Source: Clostridiales bacterium (lineage in GTDB: Bacteria; Bacillota; Clostridia; Christensenellales; Borkfalkiaceae). Taken from it: a stretch of 64,000 bases of DNA. The stretch covers positions 1-64,000 of the forward strand of contig DPQQ01000014.1 of NCBI GenBank assembly GCA_003538975.1. The letters run 5' to 3'. A program made the position numbers and the translations under genes. A model generated the notes under the pieces. It made no database searches, was not told the origin of the DNA, and worked only from the letters and a program-made list of their open reading frames with translations. This document shows, piece by piece, positions 6,674 to 16,410 of this stretch (the stretch's first letter is position 1; the number at the start of each line of letters is the position of its first letter).

Positions 6674-9600
6674 TTACGTTTGTGTACTGGACCATTCAAT
6701 CGTAGCGTTATCGGTTATTGTGAATACGAATGTTGACGTCGAACCGCTATGCGAAGATGTATAGGAGCAGCCGGATAATTGTTGCGGATTAGAAATTTGG
6801 AAGGTCTTTGAATCTATTCTGATTCCAAGAGTTAAGTCTTTTATATCAATAGTTAAGGTAGCAGATTGCTGTAGAACATAGAAAGTCTGTATTCCTGTTG
6901 AAACTTTCTTAATGTTAACATTATTAGAGATACTCCAATCACTTTTATCAAATGAGTAATATGAATTGTTATTTATTAATATTTGATTTATTTCAAAGTT
7001 ACCAGTATAAATACCAGATCTATAATGTGCTGCTCTACTCATTGTAATTGTTACTGTTAAAATTTCTCTCATATCAGCGGTTACTTTTATTTGCGGAGCG
7101 GTGTTTGATGAGCCGGCTGCGACGGTGGTAAGAGTATCGACATTTACAGAAACCGAAATATCGTTGAGGTTTGAATTGTTTGTCGTTACGATAGCGGTCG
7201 CTTTATTGCAAGTCGGGGTTCCGCTTGTTCCTATAAGTTTATAGGTATTCGCAGTATCCGTAAGAGTGGAAGTACTGAATGAAAATTCACTTCCCGCAAC
7301 GCCGTATCCTAACGAAGTTTCGGTATTATCAATGCCAACAACTACGATTTGAGCCTTAAGTCCCCATTTTGCGTAAAGATTTACTTTTGTAGCGTCGGAA
7401 AGGGAGCTGAAAGGCGTTTCGCAATTTTCGTCCGTATACCAACCTAAAAAGTACTTTGATTTTGTAGTGTCGTTATCGTTAATATCTATTTTTGCGGGGG
7501 AGAACGCCGTTCCGTTTTCAAGATAGCTTATATAGGTATTTGCGGAAGAATATTCAAACTGCAAATTTTCTACAAAGGTTTTTAAGGCTTCGGCAGAGAT
7601 TTCGTCGTTATTTACGTGATATGTGATAGTGTAAGCGGGTTCGATAAATCTGCCGTACAAAGTTATAGTTACGGAGCCGTTCTCGATATGTTTGAGCGCG
7701 TCGCTAGTCTGTGATACCGAAGTGCCGAACTCGCTGTCGATATACCATTTATCGAAGGTATAACCTTTTAAAGAAACCCTTTCAAACGTAATGTTTTTAT
7801 CGCAAGTAAAGGTCGCGGGGTTTGCGTTAACGATATTGGCGGTTAATTCGTCCGATAATTTTTGATCGTTGTACCAGAATTCGTAATTTATCGTATAAGT
7901 TATTGGCGTCCATACGGCGTTAAGCGTTACGTCGGAATCCGGCACTGTAAACGAGCCGTTATACACGGTAGAACCGTCGCTCCATCCGCCGAACGCGTAG
8001 TGCTTTTTCTGAAGCTCTGTCGGAAGAGTTATTGTCGTTCCGATAATTTCGGTAATAGTATCGCCGTACTGCTTGCCGTCCGAAAGCAACGTAACGGTTT
8101 TTAATATGGACGAGCTTGCCCAGTAATATTCGTTGCCGATTTTATAAGAAGTATAGTCGCCCGCGGTGAACTCGCTTTCGCCGTAGTTGCTGCCGGTTAT
8201 TATATTGCCGGTGGCGGTCATCGAAACGCTTCTTGTCGAGACTTTTGCGGATAAACCCGCTGTACCACCCTCGGATTGGAATTCGTTCAATACGGTAATA
8301 GTTGCGGATGCGTTTTTAATATTGATTTTTACGTTCTGTTTTTTTGTGGTAATTTTACCGGAAATATAACCTTCGAGCGAAGTATTATTGCTGTTTATTT
8401 CAAAATACGCGTCAACTTTGTCAACGCAATAATTTGTCATGTAAATATACGGGTAGGTGGTAACCGTTCCGTCTTTTGTTTTGTAGGTTACAGGCTTTTC
8501 ATATTCCGTACATTCGTCGACGGAGTAAAATACTAATTTAGCATTTGAACCTACAGTTAAAGATCCGCCGTCGTCTACGATTAAAGCGGAACCCGGCATA
8601 AATTTATAGGAAGAATTTTCCAGAGTGAGATTTCCTCCTTTGCATACCCTTATATTCATATAAGGAATAGGAAGGGGATTGTTTGTGCCGGTTTGCATTG
8701 TTGCTTTAATTTCAAAAACGACTTTTAAACTCACATTTATTGTTATTGAGCCGTCGACTGCGGTTCCGTAAATTTTTACGTCTTCTTTTTGACCTTTCAG
8801 CTGATTGGAGCCGGTTATCGTATCAAGATCTTTGCTTGTGGAGTTATCCGCCGGGACGGCGCGTTTTTCAAGATATCCGTCCGATAATTTGAAAAGCGCG
8901 GAAGGAGCGTCTGATTTACCGACTACAGGAATACGACCGGTAAACCAAGTGTTGCTCATGTAAATTTCATATAAAGCGTTGTAAGTACAGCCTGCGTATA
9001 CTCGTATGTTGCAGCTTATATTATGTAAAGAATAGGAGTTTAATGGTAAATATTCTTTAGTGCCGTTGTATATACCTAAGGTGTTTTTACCGCCTTTAAA
9101 GTCGAAGATATGGAATAAATCTTCAGCAGTGGCTCCGTCTGTTACTATAACGTTACCTGTACCTTTAAGGTAGCCGTAAGCTTTTATGTTGGGAGTATCA
9201 CCGTTGTTGATAGTTCCGGTAACCTTGATTGTACCGTGGTTCATTACGACGCCGCGGTTGTATGTAGTACAAGTAACTAAGCCGTCCATCGCTACGATAG
9301 CGAGAATATCGAGCGTTGCGGAATTCATCGTAAGAGAAATTCCCTCAGGAACAATAAGGACGCTTCCTACGTTTTTTGTAGTGGAAGATGGCTTATTGTC
9401 TTTAGGCGCTGTTTCCGATGTCGTTTTTCCGTCCGCATGCGGAACTATAATATTTTTACCGCAAGTGAAAGAATTACCGCCGTAATAGCCAATCTTCGAA
9501 AAACTTGTTGTTATGTATGAAGTTTTGCCGGAAGAATCGCTCGCAAGCACTATATCGCCGCTTTCGGAAAAATTTATCGCGTCTTCTATTGTGTAATAGG

Positions 9601-11731
9601 TGGTACTGCCGATTTTTGCGGTTTTGTATTTAATGTAAGTGGTTCCGTTGCGGACAAAATTACATTTATTTGCTTTTTCGTCGACTTGAATATCGAAACA
9701 ATAGTTATTTACGAGTTTTATTTCCGCCTTATAAGTGCTGCCGACTTTTACAACGTTATTTGGACTTGTTTCAGTATAATCGTTTCCGTTGCCGTCCGTT
9801 ACCTTAATCGTAGAAGCGGCTCCGGTCGCTTGTGTATTAGCCTTTTCACCGTTTTTAAATACAAGGTTGGTGAAAACGTTAGCGTCGAGAGTTATTCCGG
9901 TTTTTGCTTCTTCATATGTCTTTTCTAATATTCCGTCAAATTTTACGAGTTTTGGAACAATATACCATGCAAAAGTTTTTGGTTCGGTAGTTTTGTCGGA
10001 CCATTCGTATATGTCTTTAAGAGATACTTCGGCTTTATATGCGTCTTCCGTTATGTAAGACCCCGTGTTGCCGGTTATTGTCATGGTGTTTTCGTCAAAA
10101 CCGACCGGGGTATAGGTTAACTGGCTGCCTGTGTATTCGAGCATATTATTGCCGCTTGTCGGGATAGCGACCTGAATACGGGATATGGTGAAGTCTGTCG
10201 TTTCTCCCGAAGAGATAGAATAATTGCCGTCCGACACACTTGCCTTTGCAATATACTTGCCGACTGCACTTGCACTGATAGGAGTATCGTTGCCGGATAT
10301 ATAAGTCGTTACGTTGACGTCGGGGGCGATAAGTCCTTCTATCGGGTTTTTGATAGTCGCTTTAGGTTTCTGCTCTTTTCCGGTATATTTCAGATCTGTA
10401 TCCGACCATTCTATAGTAAGCCTGTACGGCGTTACCGTGAAGTTTGCCGAAGCCGTAGTTATATTATAGTTTTCGTTATCAAGTCCGCCTGTTATGCCGA
10501 TTGTATATGTTCCGACGTTGGAGCCTTTTTTATATTCGCCGGATTCGCCAACGAAGCTAATTTCCGGGGTGCCTAAAGTATCGCCGCTTATAACGCCGCT
10601 GTATTTTATGGTTGCCGTGGGAACTTCGTTGCCGAATTCTATTTCGGTTCTAGAAAGAGTAACCGTCGCGGTCGCTTCTTTTCTTGCAACTGTGAAACTT
10701 GTTGTTTCGCCGGAAGAAATGTAATAATCGGAGTTGCCGGCTGTGGCGGTGAGAGTATAGTCGCCGGCGGTCTTTACTTCGCTTACCGAAACGCCGTCCT
10801 TTGCAATCGAAACGCTTAAGTTTGCATCTGCCGCGCTACCCGCTATATTGCCGTTATCAGACGAAGCGATCTTTGCCGCGGCGGTAACGGGGTGAGTCGT
10901 TCCGTCGTATGTAAAGCCGTTTGCAAAATCAACACCGGACCAGTCGACAGTTACCGGACAGGGGAGTATGGTGAAAATTTTGACCGCATAGCCGTAGGCT
11001 TCAAGTTCTTTTATTTTTACAAGTATCGCATAAGTACCGGCGTTCTGGGGGAGACCGCTCGTCGCGCCTTCCGCAAAATATGCTTCGGTAAGGTCGGCTT
11101 CGGTAACTGAACCGTCCGTAAGCGGCTTATAGCTCGTTAAAAGTGAGCCGTTCAAAACGCTGCTCGGGAGATCGGCCGCCGCATTGTCTATGCCGGAAGC
11201 TTTTGTGACTGCGACTATGGGTTTGCCGTTATATATCGCGCTCTTGCCGTAAATCGCGCTTTCAAGTCCGTTCGCATAAGTCGAAACGGCAGATTTTTTT
11301 GAAACCGCCGCTTTTTTAACGGTGAATTTGTCAGTGGCTGCGCTGTCGTCGGAATCGGTTTCGGTCTGTAAATAAGCGTATTCTTCCGCTTCGGCGACTT
11401 TTGCCGCTGCTTCGGTTTCGTCCGATTCGTCCGAGCCTTTGAGAGCTATATAGTTCTGCAAAGTTTTTTTGTCGTAAACAAAGGTGGAGCCCGAACCGCC
11501 GGGGAGCTGTTCCTGCTGACTTATTATCCAGTCGGCGGAACCTATCGCGCAGAATACGCTTACTATCAGAAGCATGATTATGACGGCAAACTTTTTGAAT
11601 CTGCCGAAGCTTGTCTTATTCGCTTTGCAACCGCCGCGATCTGCACCGGCGGTATTCGCGGATTCTTCGGAAGCTGTTTTACGAGCGGCTTCGTTAAGTT
11701 CGTTAATATTGCCCACGACGCGTTTTTGCAC
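6674..11731 (-). CDS. Giant multidomain surface protein with MBG, beta-helix-like and InlB-type repeats
   Basis: A 1685-residue exported protein. Residues 1-45 are a cytoplasmic polar leader. A hydrophobic segment at about 46-68 ends in SADWIIS, closely resembling the GFxxWxI signal end of the three TasA-like proteins in this locus, so the SipW-type peptidase at 15274 is the likely processing enzyme. Residues about 250-560 hold MBG-like modules (FTYDGTTHPV, LKYTGKEQKP). About 700-1000 is rich in short Gly/Asn turns, suggesting beta-helix. About 1200-1480 holds three Listeria-Bacteroides/InlB-type units (FGGWSDGS, FDKWYID, FLGWYTDENCETPF). No LPXTG or C-terminal anchor is visible. Start is GTG 11731 with AAAGGAGA 8 bases upstream. 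Likely an adhesin or matrix component. Confidence 0.85.
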   Translation of the reverse strand: MQKRVVGNINELNEAARKTASEESANTAGADRGGCKANKTSFGRFKKFAVIIMLLIVSVFCAIGSADWIISQQEQLPGGSGSTFVYDKKTLQNYIALKGSDESDETEAAAKVAEAEEYAYLQTETDSDDSAATDKFTVKKAAVSKKSAVSTYANGLESAIYGKSAIYNGKPIVAVTKASGIDNAAADLPSSVLNGSLLTSYKPLTDGSVTEADLTEAYFAEGATSGLPQNAGTYAILVKIKELEAYGYAVKIFTILPCPVTVDWSGVDFANGFTYDGTTHPVTAAAKIASSDNGNIAGSAADANLSVSIAKDGVSVSEVKTAGDYTLTATAGNSDYYISSGETTSFTVARKEATATVTLSRTEIEFGNEVPTATIKYSGVISGDTLGTPEISFVGESGEYKKGSNVGTYTIGITGGLDNENYNITTASANFTVTPYRLTIEWSDTDLKYTGKEQKPKATIKNPIEGLIAPDVNVTTYISGNDTPISASAVGKYIAKASVSDGNYSISSGETTDFTISRIQVAIPTSGNNMLEYTGSQLTYTPVGFDENTMTITGNTGSYITEDAYKAEVSLKDIYEWSDKTTEPKTFAWYIVPKLVKFDGILEKTYEEAKTGITLDANVFTNLVFKNGEKANTQATGAASTIKVTDGNGNDYTETSPNNVVKVGSTYKAEIKLVNNYCFDIQVDEKANKCNFVRNGTTYIKYKTAKIGSTTYYTIEDAINFSESGDIVLASDSSGKTSYITTSFSKIGYYGGNSFTCGKNIIVPHADGKTTSETAPKDNKPSSTTKNVGSVLIVPEGISLTMNSATLDILAIVAMDGLVTCTTYNRGVVMNHGTIKVTGTINNGDTPNIKAYGYLKGTGNVIVTDGATAEDLFHIFDFKGGKNTLGIYNGTKEYLPLNSYSLHNISCNIRVYAGCTYNALYEIYMSNTWFTGRIPVVGKSDAPSALFKLSDGYLEKRAVPADNSTSKDLDTITGSNQLKGQKEDVKIYGTAVDGSITINVSLKVVFEIKATMQTGTNNPLPIPYMNIRVCKGGNLTLENSSYKFMPGSALIVDDGGSLTVGSNAKLVFYSVDECTEYEKPVTYKTKDGTVTTYPYIYMTNYCVDKVDAYFEINSNNTSLEGYISGKITTKKQNVKINIKNASATITVLNEFQSEGGTAGLSAKVSTRSVSMTATGNIITGSNYGESEFTAGDYTSYKIGNEYYWASSSILKTVTLLSDGKQYGDTITEIIGTTITLPTELQKKHYAFGGWSDGSTVYNGSFTVPDSDVTLNAVWTPITYTINYEFWYNDQKLSDELTANIVNANPATFTCDKNITFERVSLKGYTFDKWYIDSEFGTSVSQTSDALKHIENGSVTITLYGRFIEPAYTITYHVNNDEISAEALKTFVENLQFEYSSANTYISYLENGTAFSPAKIDINDNDTTKSKYFLGWYTDENCETPFSSLSDATKVNLYAKWGLKAQIVVVGIDNTETSLGYGVAGSEFSFSTSTLTDTANTYKLIGTSGTPTCNKATAIVTTNNSNLNDISVSVNVDTLTTVAAGSSNTAPQIKVTADMREILTVTITMSRAAHYRSGIYTGNFEINQILINNNSYYSFDKSDWSISNNVNIKKVSTGIQTFYVLQQSATLTIDIKDLTLGIRIDSKTFQISNPQQLSGCSYTSSHSGSTSTFVFTITDNATIEWSSTQT

Positions 11732-11872
11732 GATATTGTCTCCTTTATAAATTTTTGCCCGGCAGGGCGGCTTTACGACTTTTGTTTTAACGCCTTTGTC
11801 GGCGTTGGGTTTTGCTTTATGTTTTGTGGTCTTTTATGTTTTACTTTTTAAGTTCGATAAAATCAGATCATG

Positions 11873-12583
11873 CTATTTTCTCGAAACTCTCGCTTCTACC
11901 ATAAACGATTTGCCGTCTTTAAGGTATTTGAACAAGTTTGAGTACAGATAGCTATCGGTTTCGTCGGACGAGTCCGCTTTGTTCTCGAGTCGGAAAGTTA
12001 CCGTAAAGGTAATTTCTTCCGCCGAGTCGCCTGTGAGAGCTTTTAAGTTATTGGTATCGAATACCGCCTTTAAGCAATAATCGCCGCCGGCGGTACCCTT
12101 TTCGCACCTGACGGTCGCGATTTCGGTATTGCCTTGCGTGATTACGCAGTTTGCCGGGGGAATAGTCGCGGAAGCTTTTTTTCCTCTCGTTATATCGGTA
12201 AAATAAATCGAGAACTGTAAAAGCATGCCCTGAGTCGCTTCCAGAAAGTCGCTCGCGGTTTTGGCGTTAAGCTTCACTTCAAACGAAACGTTGCCGGTCG
12301 CCGTAAGGTTGCCGTTGCCGTCGGTAAATCCGGTGTCGTAATAATCGAAGCCTTTAGGTTCCCTCAGAGTAAGATAGTTCTGACTGTCGGTTACGGTGTA
12401 CACTTTGAACGGAGCGGCGTTTACGGTTGCCTGTATAGAGGGATTGACGATTATCCAGGACGAGAATCCTACGCAAACGACCGCAAGCACGGATAAAACG
12501 GCGCACGAAAGAATAAGCTTCTTTGTCGTCATAGCAAAGGAACCGAAGAACTTATTAAGTTTTTGCGTAATAAATTTTTTCAT
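11873..12583 (-). CDS. TasA/camelysin-like exported protein 1
   Basis: A 236-residue exported protein. A polar N-terminus (MKKFITQKLNKFFGS) precedes a hydrophobic core ending VGFSSWIIVNP at about residues 41-51, the same signal pattern as the proteins at 13235 and 14273. The remainder looks like a beta-rich domain with paired 'VSFEVKLNAKTASDF' and 'ITFTVTFRLENKA' strands, as in the CalY/TasA biofilm-fibre family. It lies upstream of the giant protein on the same strand (141-base gap), so the two may form one transcript. GGAAAG precedes the start. An alternative start is the internal ATG at residue 18. Family placement rests on signal and size, not on a search. Confidence 0.65.
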   Translation of the reverse strand: MKKFITQKLNKFFGSFAMTTKKLILSCAVLSVLAVVCVGFSSWIIVNPSIQATVNAAPFKVYTVTDSQNYLTLREPKGFDYYDTGFTDGNGNLTATGNVSFEVKLNAKTASDFLEATQGMLLQFSIYFTDITRGKKASATIPPANCVITQGNTEIATVRCEKGTAGGDYCLKAVFDTNNLKALTGDSAEEITFTVTFRLENKADSSDETDSYLYSNLFKYLKDGKSFMVEARVSRK

Positions 12584-13090
12584 TTCAGTCTTTCCGTTTT
12601 TATGTCTGATAGTCGTAGCGGCTGCAGAGCTGTTTTATAAAAGCTGTTGTGCGTGAGCGGGGTATATCGCTTTTTTATACCTTCCGTAAGCTTTTCCCGT
12701 ACGTCTTTATAATTCTTTATAATAATGATATTTTATCCATAAACCGAATATTATGATTATATGTATATTCCCGAAAAAGCGGATAATTCGCAATAGGATT
12801 ATCACGGTTTCTTTATTGCGGGAAATTTTTTGCGTTTATATGAAAGATAAAACGGGCAAAAAGGCTTATAACGTTACCGTTTTTTCTGTAATTCCTTATA
12901 TCTCTAATTAATACTTAAATATTAAATATTAAATAATAAAGATTATATAAAGGAATATTTATATTATATTTTTTTTACTATGATGTGTCAAATAAAAAAC
13001 GACAAAATATAAAAATAATCGGTCAAAATTCGTCACAAAACAAAAAAATTTCCAAAAAAGCTCAATTTTTTGCGGGGGGGGGTAAAATGC
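12584..13090. other. AT-rich divergent intergenic region of the fibre locus
   Basis: About 650 bases separate the divergent fibre genes. No ORF is convincing. It contains A/T blocks (ATTAAATATTAAATAA near 12920) and an unusual nine-G tract at 13074-13082 just before the promoter at 13091. Promoter elements for the minus-strand gene were not resolved. Confidence 0.5.
13074..13082 (+). repeat. Poly-G tract (9 G) upstream of a promoter
   Basis: Nine consecutive G bases sit in an otherwise AT-rich spacer, 8 bases before the -35 at 13091. Homopolymer tracts at this position can alter promoter strength by slippage. Confidence 0.8.
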
Positions 13091-13118
13091 TTGACTAATG
13101 GATTTTTTTTGCTATAAT
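13091..13118 (+). promoter_or_regulatory. Promoter of TasA-like gene 2
   Basis: TTGACT at 13091-13096 and TATAAT at 13113-13118, spacer 16, with a TG extension (TGC-TATAAT). The leader to the ATG at 13235 is about 110 bases. Confidence 0.7.
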
Positions 13119-13234
13119 ATGTTACTATAAGCTTCTATGTCAAAAAGTCGTTTCCGTATTTTAAAGCTTTTTATATAAAAAGCGGCGGCTTGCGGACGGC
13201 GATAAAAAATAAAAAAGATTAAAGAGGTAAAAAA

Positions 13235-13954
13235 ATGAAAAAGAAACTTACCATCACGATCGCAAGTATTCTTTCGGTCATCGTCATCATCGGCGTTGGC
13301 TTCGCGGCATGGGTTATCACTAACCCGAAGGTTGAAGATACGGCAGACGGCTCGATTTCCGTTGAAACCGTAACCGACAAATCGTACACGCTTACGGCGG
13401 AAATTGCAGAAAACGATAATACGATTGTTTTCGGTAAACCGGCAAATGCAACCACCGAAGGCAAATGGTTTACTTTTGACAGCTCGACGAAAGAAGAAAA
13501 GTTAGAAGCAACTTTAACTCTTACGGTTAAGTATAACGGCACTATTGCTGACGTAGGAGAAATAACATTAACAATGGCAACATTAAACGGGGGCTCCGAT
13601 ACTAACTTTGCGAGCTTGGTAGGTGCTGGTTATATTGTAAATCCGTCCGTATATAAAGGAAATACCAACCTTGGGAAACTTAAGGTAAATGATTCCGAAA
13701 GTAAGATAACTCTCAATGGAAGTGATTTTTTAGACAATACGGAAACAAAAGAAGCGACGCTTACTCTTACAATAAAATTCGGTTGGGGTGATCATTTTAA
13801 AGTAGAACAGACAAATGTAAACCCGTTTGATTTTTATAATGCAAAAACATATACCGAGGGTCATAATGATGCGGTAACTGTTCTTACCGAACTTGCGAAA
13901 CTCAACGGCGTTAGCTACAAAGTAACCGTTACGGGAACGACGACTGCGGCGTAA
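13235..13954 (+). CDS. TasA/camelysin-like exported protein 2
   Basis: A 239-residue exported protein. Residues 1-30 are a short signal, MKKKLTITIASILS and then VGFAAWVITNP, with the small-residue/Trp end typical of SipW substrates (compare TasA, GGGTWAAF). The mature part is Thr/Lys-rich with alternating strands (LEATLTLTVKYNGT, EATLTLTIKFGWGDHF). The WGDHF/WGALF motif is shared with the 14273 protein, showing the two are related. It has its own strong promoter at 13091, and AGAGG precedes the start. I infer a secreted fibre or matrix subunit processed by the peptidase at 15274. Confidence 0.72.
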   Translation: MKKKLTITIASILSVIVIIGVGFAAWVITNPKVEDTADGSISVETVTDKSYTLTAEIAENDNTIVFGKPANATTEGKWFTFDSSTKEEKLEATLTLTVKYNGTIADVGEITLTMATLNGGSDTNFASLVGAGYIVNPSVYKGNTNLGKLKVNDSESKITLNGSDFLDNTETKEATLTLTIKFGWGDHFKVEQTNVNPFDFYNAKTYTEGHNDAVTVLTELAKLNGVSYKVTVTGTTTAA

Positions 13955-14166
13955 AATAAAGCGGAAATATTTTATATATAACGGTAAACAACCGCCGCTA
14001 TGTCGCATAAAATAAAAAAGCGGTATATTTTTATTCTGCGGTTTACAAATGTAATACGGCAGGGCTTCGATGATACAGGTTCGGCTAAAGTTCACCAAAG
14101 TTGCCGCAAAAAAATGCGACGATAATGCCGGAAACGACAAAAATAGCCGCAGTATGTAAAAAATTG
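13955..14166. other. Spacer between fibre genes
   Basis: No gene or clear terminator is seen. The piece AACAACCGCCG...GCATAAAATAAA near 13988 resembles a spacer near 31457. It ends at the promoter of the next gene. Confidence 0.4.
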
Positions 14167-14195
14167 TTGATTTTTGTCATAAGCCGTGTTAAAAT
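14167..14195 (+). promoter_or_regulatory. Promoter of TasA-like gene 3
   Basis: TTGATT at 14167-14172 and TAAAAT at 14190-14195 with a 17-base spacer. The ATG follows at 14273 with AAGGAG upstream. Confidence 0.55.
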
Positions 14196-14272
14196 ATAGC
14201 TGAAATAAAAAGATACTATAAATCAGGCTAAAATACAAAAAAACCATAAAAATAATTTTAAGGAGAAACAAA

Positions 14273-15127
14273 ATGAAAAAGACTACAAGAAAATCGTTTT
14301 CACGTAAAGCGATAATCATTATAGCAAGCGTATTTTTGGTTATTTCGTTAACCGCGACCGGTTTTGCGGCATGGTTAATCAGTAATAACGCAGATGGTAA
14401 GGGCGAAGGGAACGTAACTGCTTCAAATGTATCCGACGCTATTTTGGGCGTTACTATCGACAGTTCCGAAAATTTAGGAACTATAAACTTCGGACCGGAA
14501 GCAGGCGATAACGAAGGCAACGTAAGAGCTGAAGATGCGAGCGATGTTGAAAGTCTTACCGTAACGGTAACGGGCAAAATCGGCAATTTCAATACTCTTG
14601 ATAAAATGCTTGTAACCGTTAACTGCCCGGATGAAGTTCTTACAGCAGCCGGATATACTTGGACGGGAGATGACGGTGCAAGAACGTACGCATATAATAA
14701 GGATAAGGCTTTTATAGCTCTTCCTGCGTATGCTATGGACAAAGACGGCAAGGCATTACCGCTTCCTGCGGGAGAAGACACTACTAAAGCTATGACATAT
14801 GAAAGCTCTTTATTTACAGCAGGAGACAACGAAAACGAAAAGAAGTTCAGCGTTGAAGTAAAATTCGGCTGGGGCGCTTTGTTTGAGGGTAACAATCCCG
14901 GCAGATATTTAGACGAAGAAACCGTAAACAAAAATAAATTAACTGTTTCTGCGGAAAATAAAAAGGCATTACTTGCAATAGCTAATGGTCATAAAGGATC
15001 CGGTATAACTGAAGATTATACAGCGTTATCGGCTTTTGCAAAGAGAGATATTCTTAACTATATGAAAACTTTATTCGGTTCGTCTACTCTTAAATACACC
15101 GTCGTTATCAACGCACAGGCAAAATAA
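14273..15127 (+). CDS. TasA/camelysin-like exported protein 3
   Basis: A 284-residue exported protein. The signal comprises a basic N-terminus (KKTTRKSFSRK), a hydrophobic stretch and ATGFAAWLISNN at about residues 31-42, matching the other two fibre-like proteins. The mature region has paired strands such as ESLTVTVTGKIGNF and FSVEVKFGWGALF. The latter parallels IKFGWGDHF in the 13235 product, so these are diverged paralogues. It is the last gene before the SipW-type peptidase, with a terminator-like hairpin between them at 15208-15253. A structural subunit role is inferred from signal, size and position. Confidence 0.72.
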   Translation: MKKTTRKSFSRKAIIIIASVFLVISLTATGFAAWLISNNADGKGEGNVTASNVSDAILGVTIDSSENLGTINFGPEAGDNEGNVRAEDASDVESLTVTVTGKIGNFNTLDKMLVTVNCPDEVLTAAGYTWTGDDGARTYAYNKDKAFIALPAYAMDKDGKALPLPAGEDTTKAMTYESSLFTAGDNENEKKFSVEVKFGWGALFEGNNPGRYLDEETVNKNKLTVSAENKKALLAIANGHKGSGITEDYTALSAFAKRDILNYMKTLFGSSTLKYTVVINAQAK

Positions 15128-15207
15128 TTAAATACAAGAGCAAGGGCAAGGCAAAAGCCGCGGATTTAACCGCAAATTCGAGCCTTACTTTCTGCCGAAA
15201 CAAAAAT

Positions 15208-15253
15208 AAAAAGTCCTTTTGTCCGGGCTAAAAGCTCGGGCAAGGGACTTTTT
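15208..15253 (+). terminator. Terminator or attenuator between fibre gene and signal peptidase gene
   Basis: AAAAAGTCC at 15208-15216 pairs with GGACTTTTT at 15245-15253. The inner arms (TTTTGTCCGGGC and GCTCGGGCAAGG) pair with wobbles and one bulge. The peptidase start is only 20 bases later, so readthrough may set the ratio of subunit to peptidase. Confidence 0.65.
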
Positions 15254-15273
15254 GAAAAATACGGGAAATAATC

Positions 15274-16341
15274 ATGTCATCGCTCGATATTATTGCGCTT
15301 ATCGTTACTATACTTGCGGTAGCAAGCTTTTCGGTCGTGTTTACTCTTTTATTCGGAACGTACGCAAAAAGCGTAATTCAGGGATATAAGGACGGTAAAA
15401 ACGACGCCGAGCTTATAACCGAATTCGTAAAGGACAAGCAAAAAGAAAAAGCCGCAAAAAGAAAACGGCGCGAAGTCATAAAACGGGTAATAAGTTCCGT
15501 TCTTACGGCATTCGTATGCGTTTTTTTCATACTCGCTCTGGTCAATAAAATAAGCGGAAACGCCACCGTTGTCGGCAACAAAACTCTTATGGTCGTCGCA
15601 AGCGGTTCCATGAGCGAAAAGAACGCTAAATATAAAGACTATCTGAGCGGACACGACGATCAGTTCCCGACGTACAGCATAATCGTTTTAGAAAAAGTAG
15701 ATAGTCCCGAAGACCTTAAAAGGTACGACGTAATAGCTTACGTAAACGACAAGGGCGTGAATATTATTCACCGTATCGTAAACGTCAACAGCGACGGAAC
15801 GTATACCACGCGCGGCGACGCCAACGCCGAAAGCGACAGCGACCATCCGCCGTTCGACAGAGTTATAGGAAAATATACGGGTAAATATCTGCCTACGATA
15901 GGCGTGTTTATACTGTTCTTCCAGTCGTACTCCGGTATAGCGACTATCTTAGCCGTTATTTATTGTATGATAATGATGGATAACCGCGCTAAGGCAATGA
16001 ACGACGCTCGCGAAGAACGCATGACCGCTCTGTCTGCCGCTCTGAGTCTCGACAAAGTCGAAAATACCGATAATCTTACGGTTGAATTTATCGAAAAATT
16101 ATATCTCGACAAGTTTATTTATACGATCGATCCGAGCGGTATGGTTACCGAGGAAGTCCGCGAAGAAATATTGAAGGATAACCCGGAACCGGAAGGCTAT
16201 AACGATATAAACGATTTTACGAAAGAAAAAAATACGGACGACGAAAAGACCGATAAAAATTTTCCGGCTGAACCCGTTATAAAGGAAACTGTCGGGAACG
16301 GATCGAAAAATTCCGATAATAAAGGGGAAACTAAAAAATAA
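15274..16341 (+). CDS. SipW/ER-type signal peptidase I
   Basis: Membrane serine protease that removes signal peptides from a dedicated set of exported proteins. Membrane segments lie at about 5-28, 72-92 and 205-235. The catalytic core shows ASGSMSE (Ser112), IIHRIV (His166 in place of the bacterial-type Lys) and RGDAN (Asp182), which is the archaeal/ER and SipW signature. At 355 residues it is much longer than SipW (about 190). The extra parts are an N-terminal helix with a Lys/Arg-rich stretch (about 50-70) and a C-terminal cytoplasmic tail, acidic and Lys-rich, from about 240. Its neighbours, three proteins with GFxxW signals, are the obvious substrates, as in the tapA-sipW-tasA operon. 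Confidence 0.87.
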   Translation: MSSLDIIALIVTILAVASFSVVFTLLFGTYAKSVIQGYKDGKNDAELITEFVKDKQKEKAAKRKRREVIKRVISSVLTAFVCVFFILALVNKISGNATVVGNKTLMVVASGSMSEKNAKYKDYLSGHDDQFPTYSIIVLEKVDSPEDLKRYDVIAYVNDKGVNIIHRIVNVNSDGTYTTRGDANAESDSDHPPFDRVIGKYTGKYLPTIGVFILFFQSYSGIATILAVIYCMIMMDNRAKAMNDAREERMTALSAALSLDKVENTDNLTVEFIEKLYLDKFIYTIDPSGMVTEEVREEILKDNPEPEGYNDINDFTKEKNTDDEKTDKNFPAEPVIKETVGNGSKNSDNKGETKK

Positions 16342-16410
16342 GGTGCGGATAACTTTCCGCGGCGATATGCGGGCAAATGCCTGCGTAAAAAATAAAAGTT
16401 GGTAAAATTT

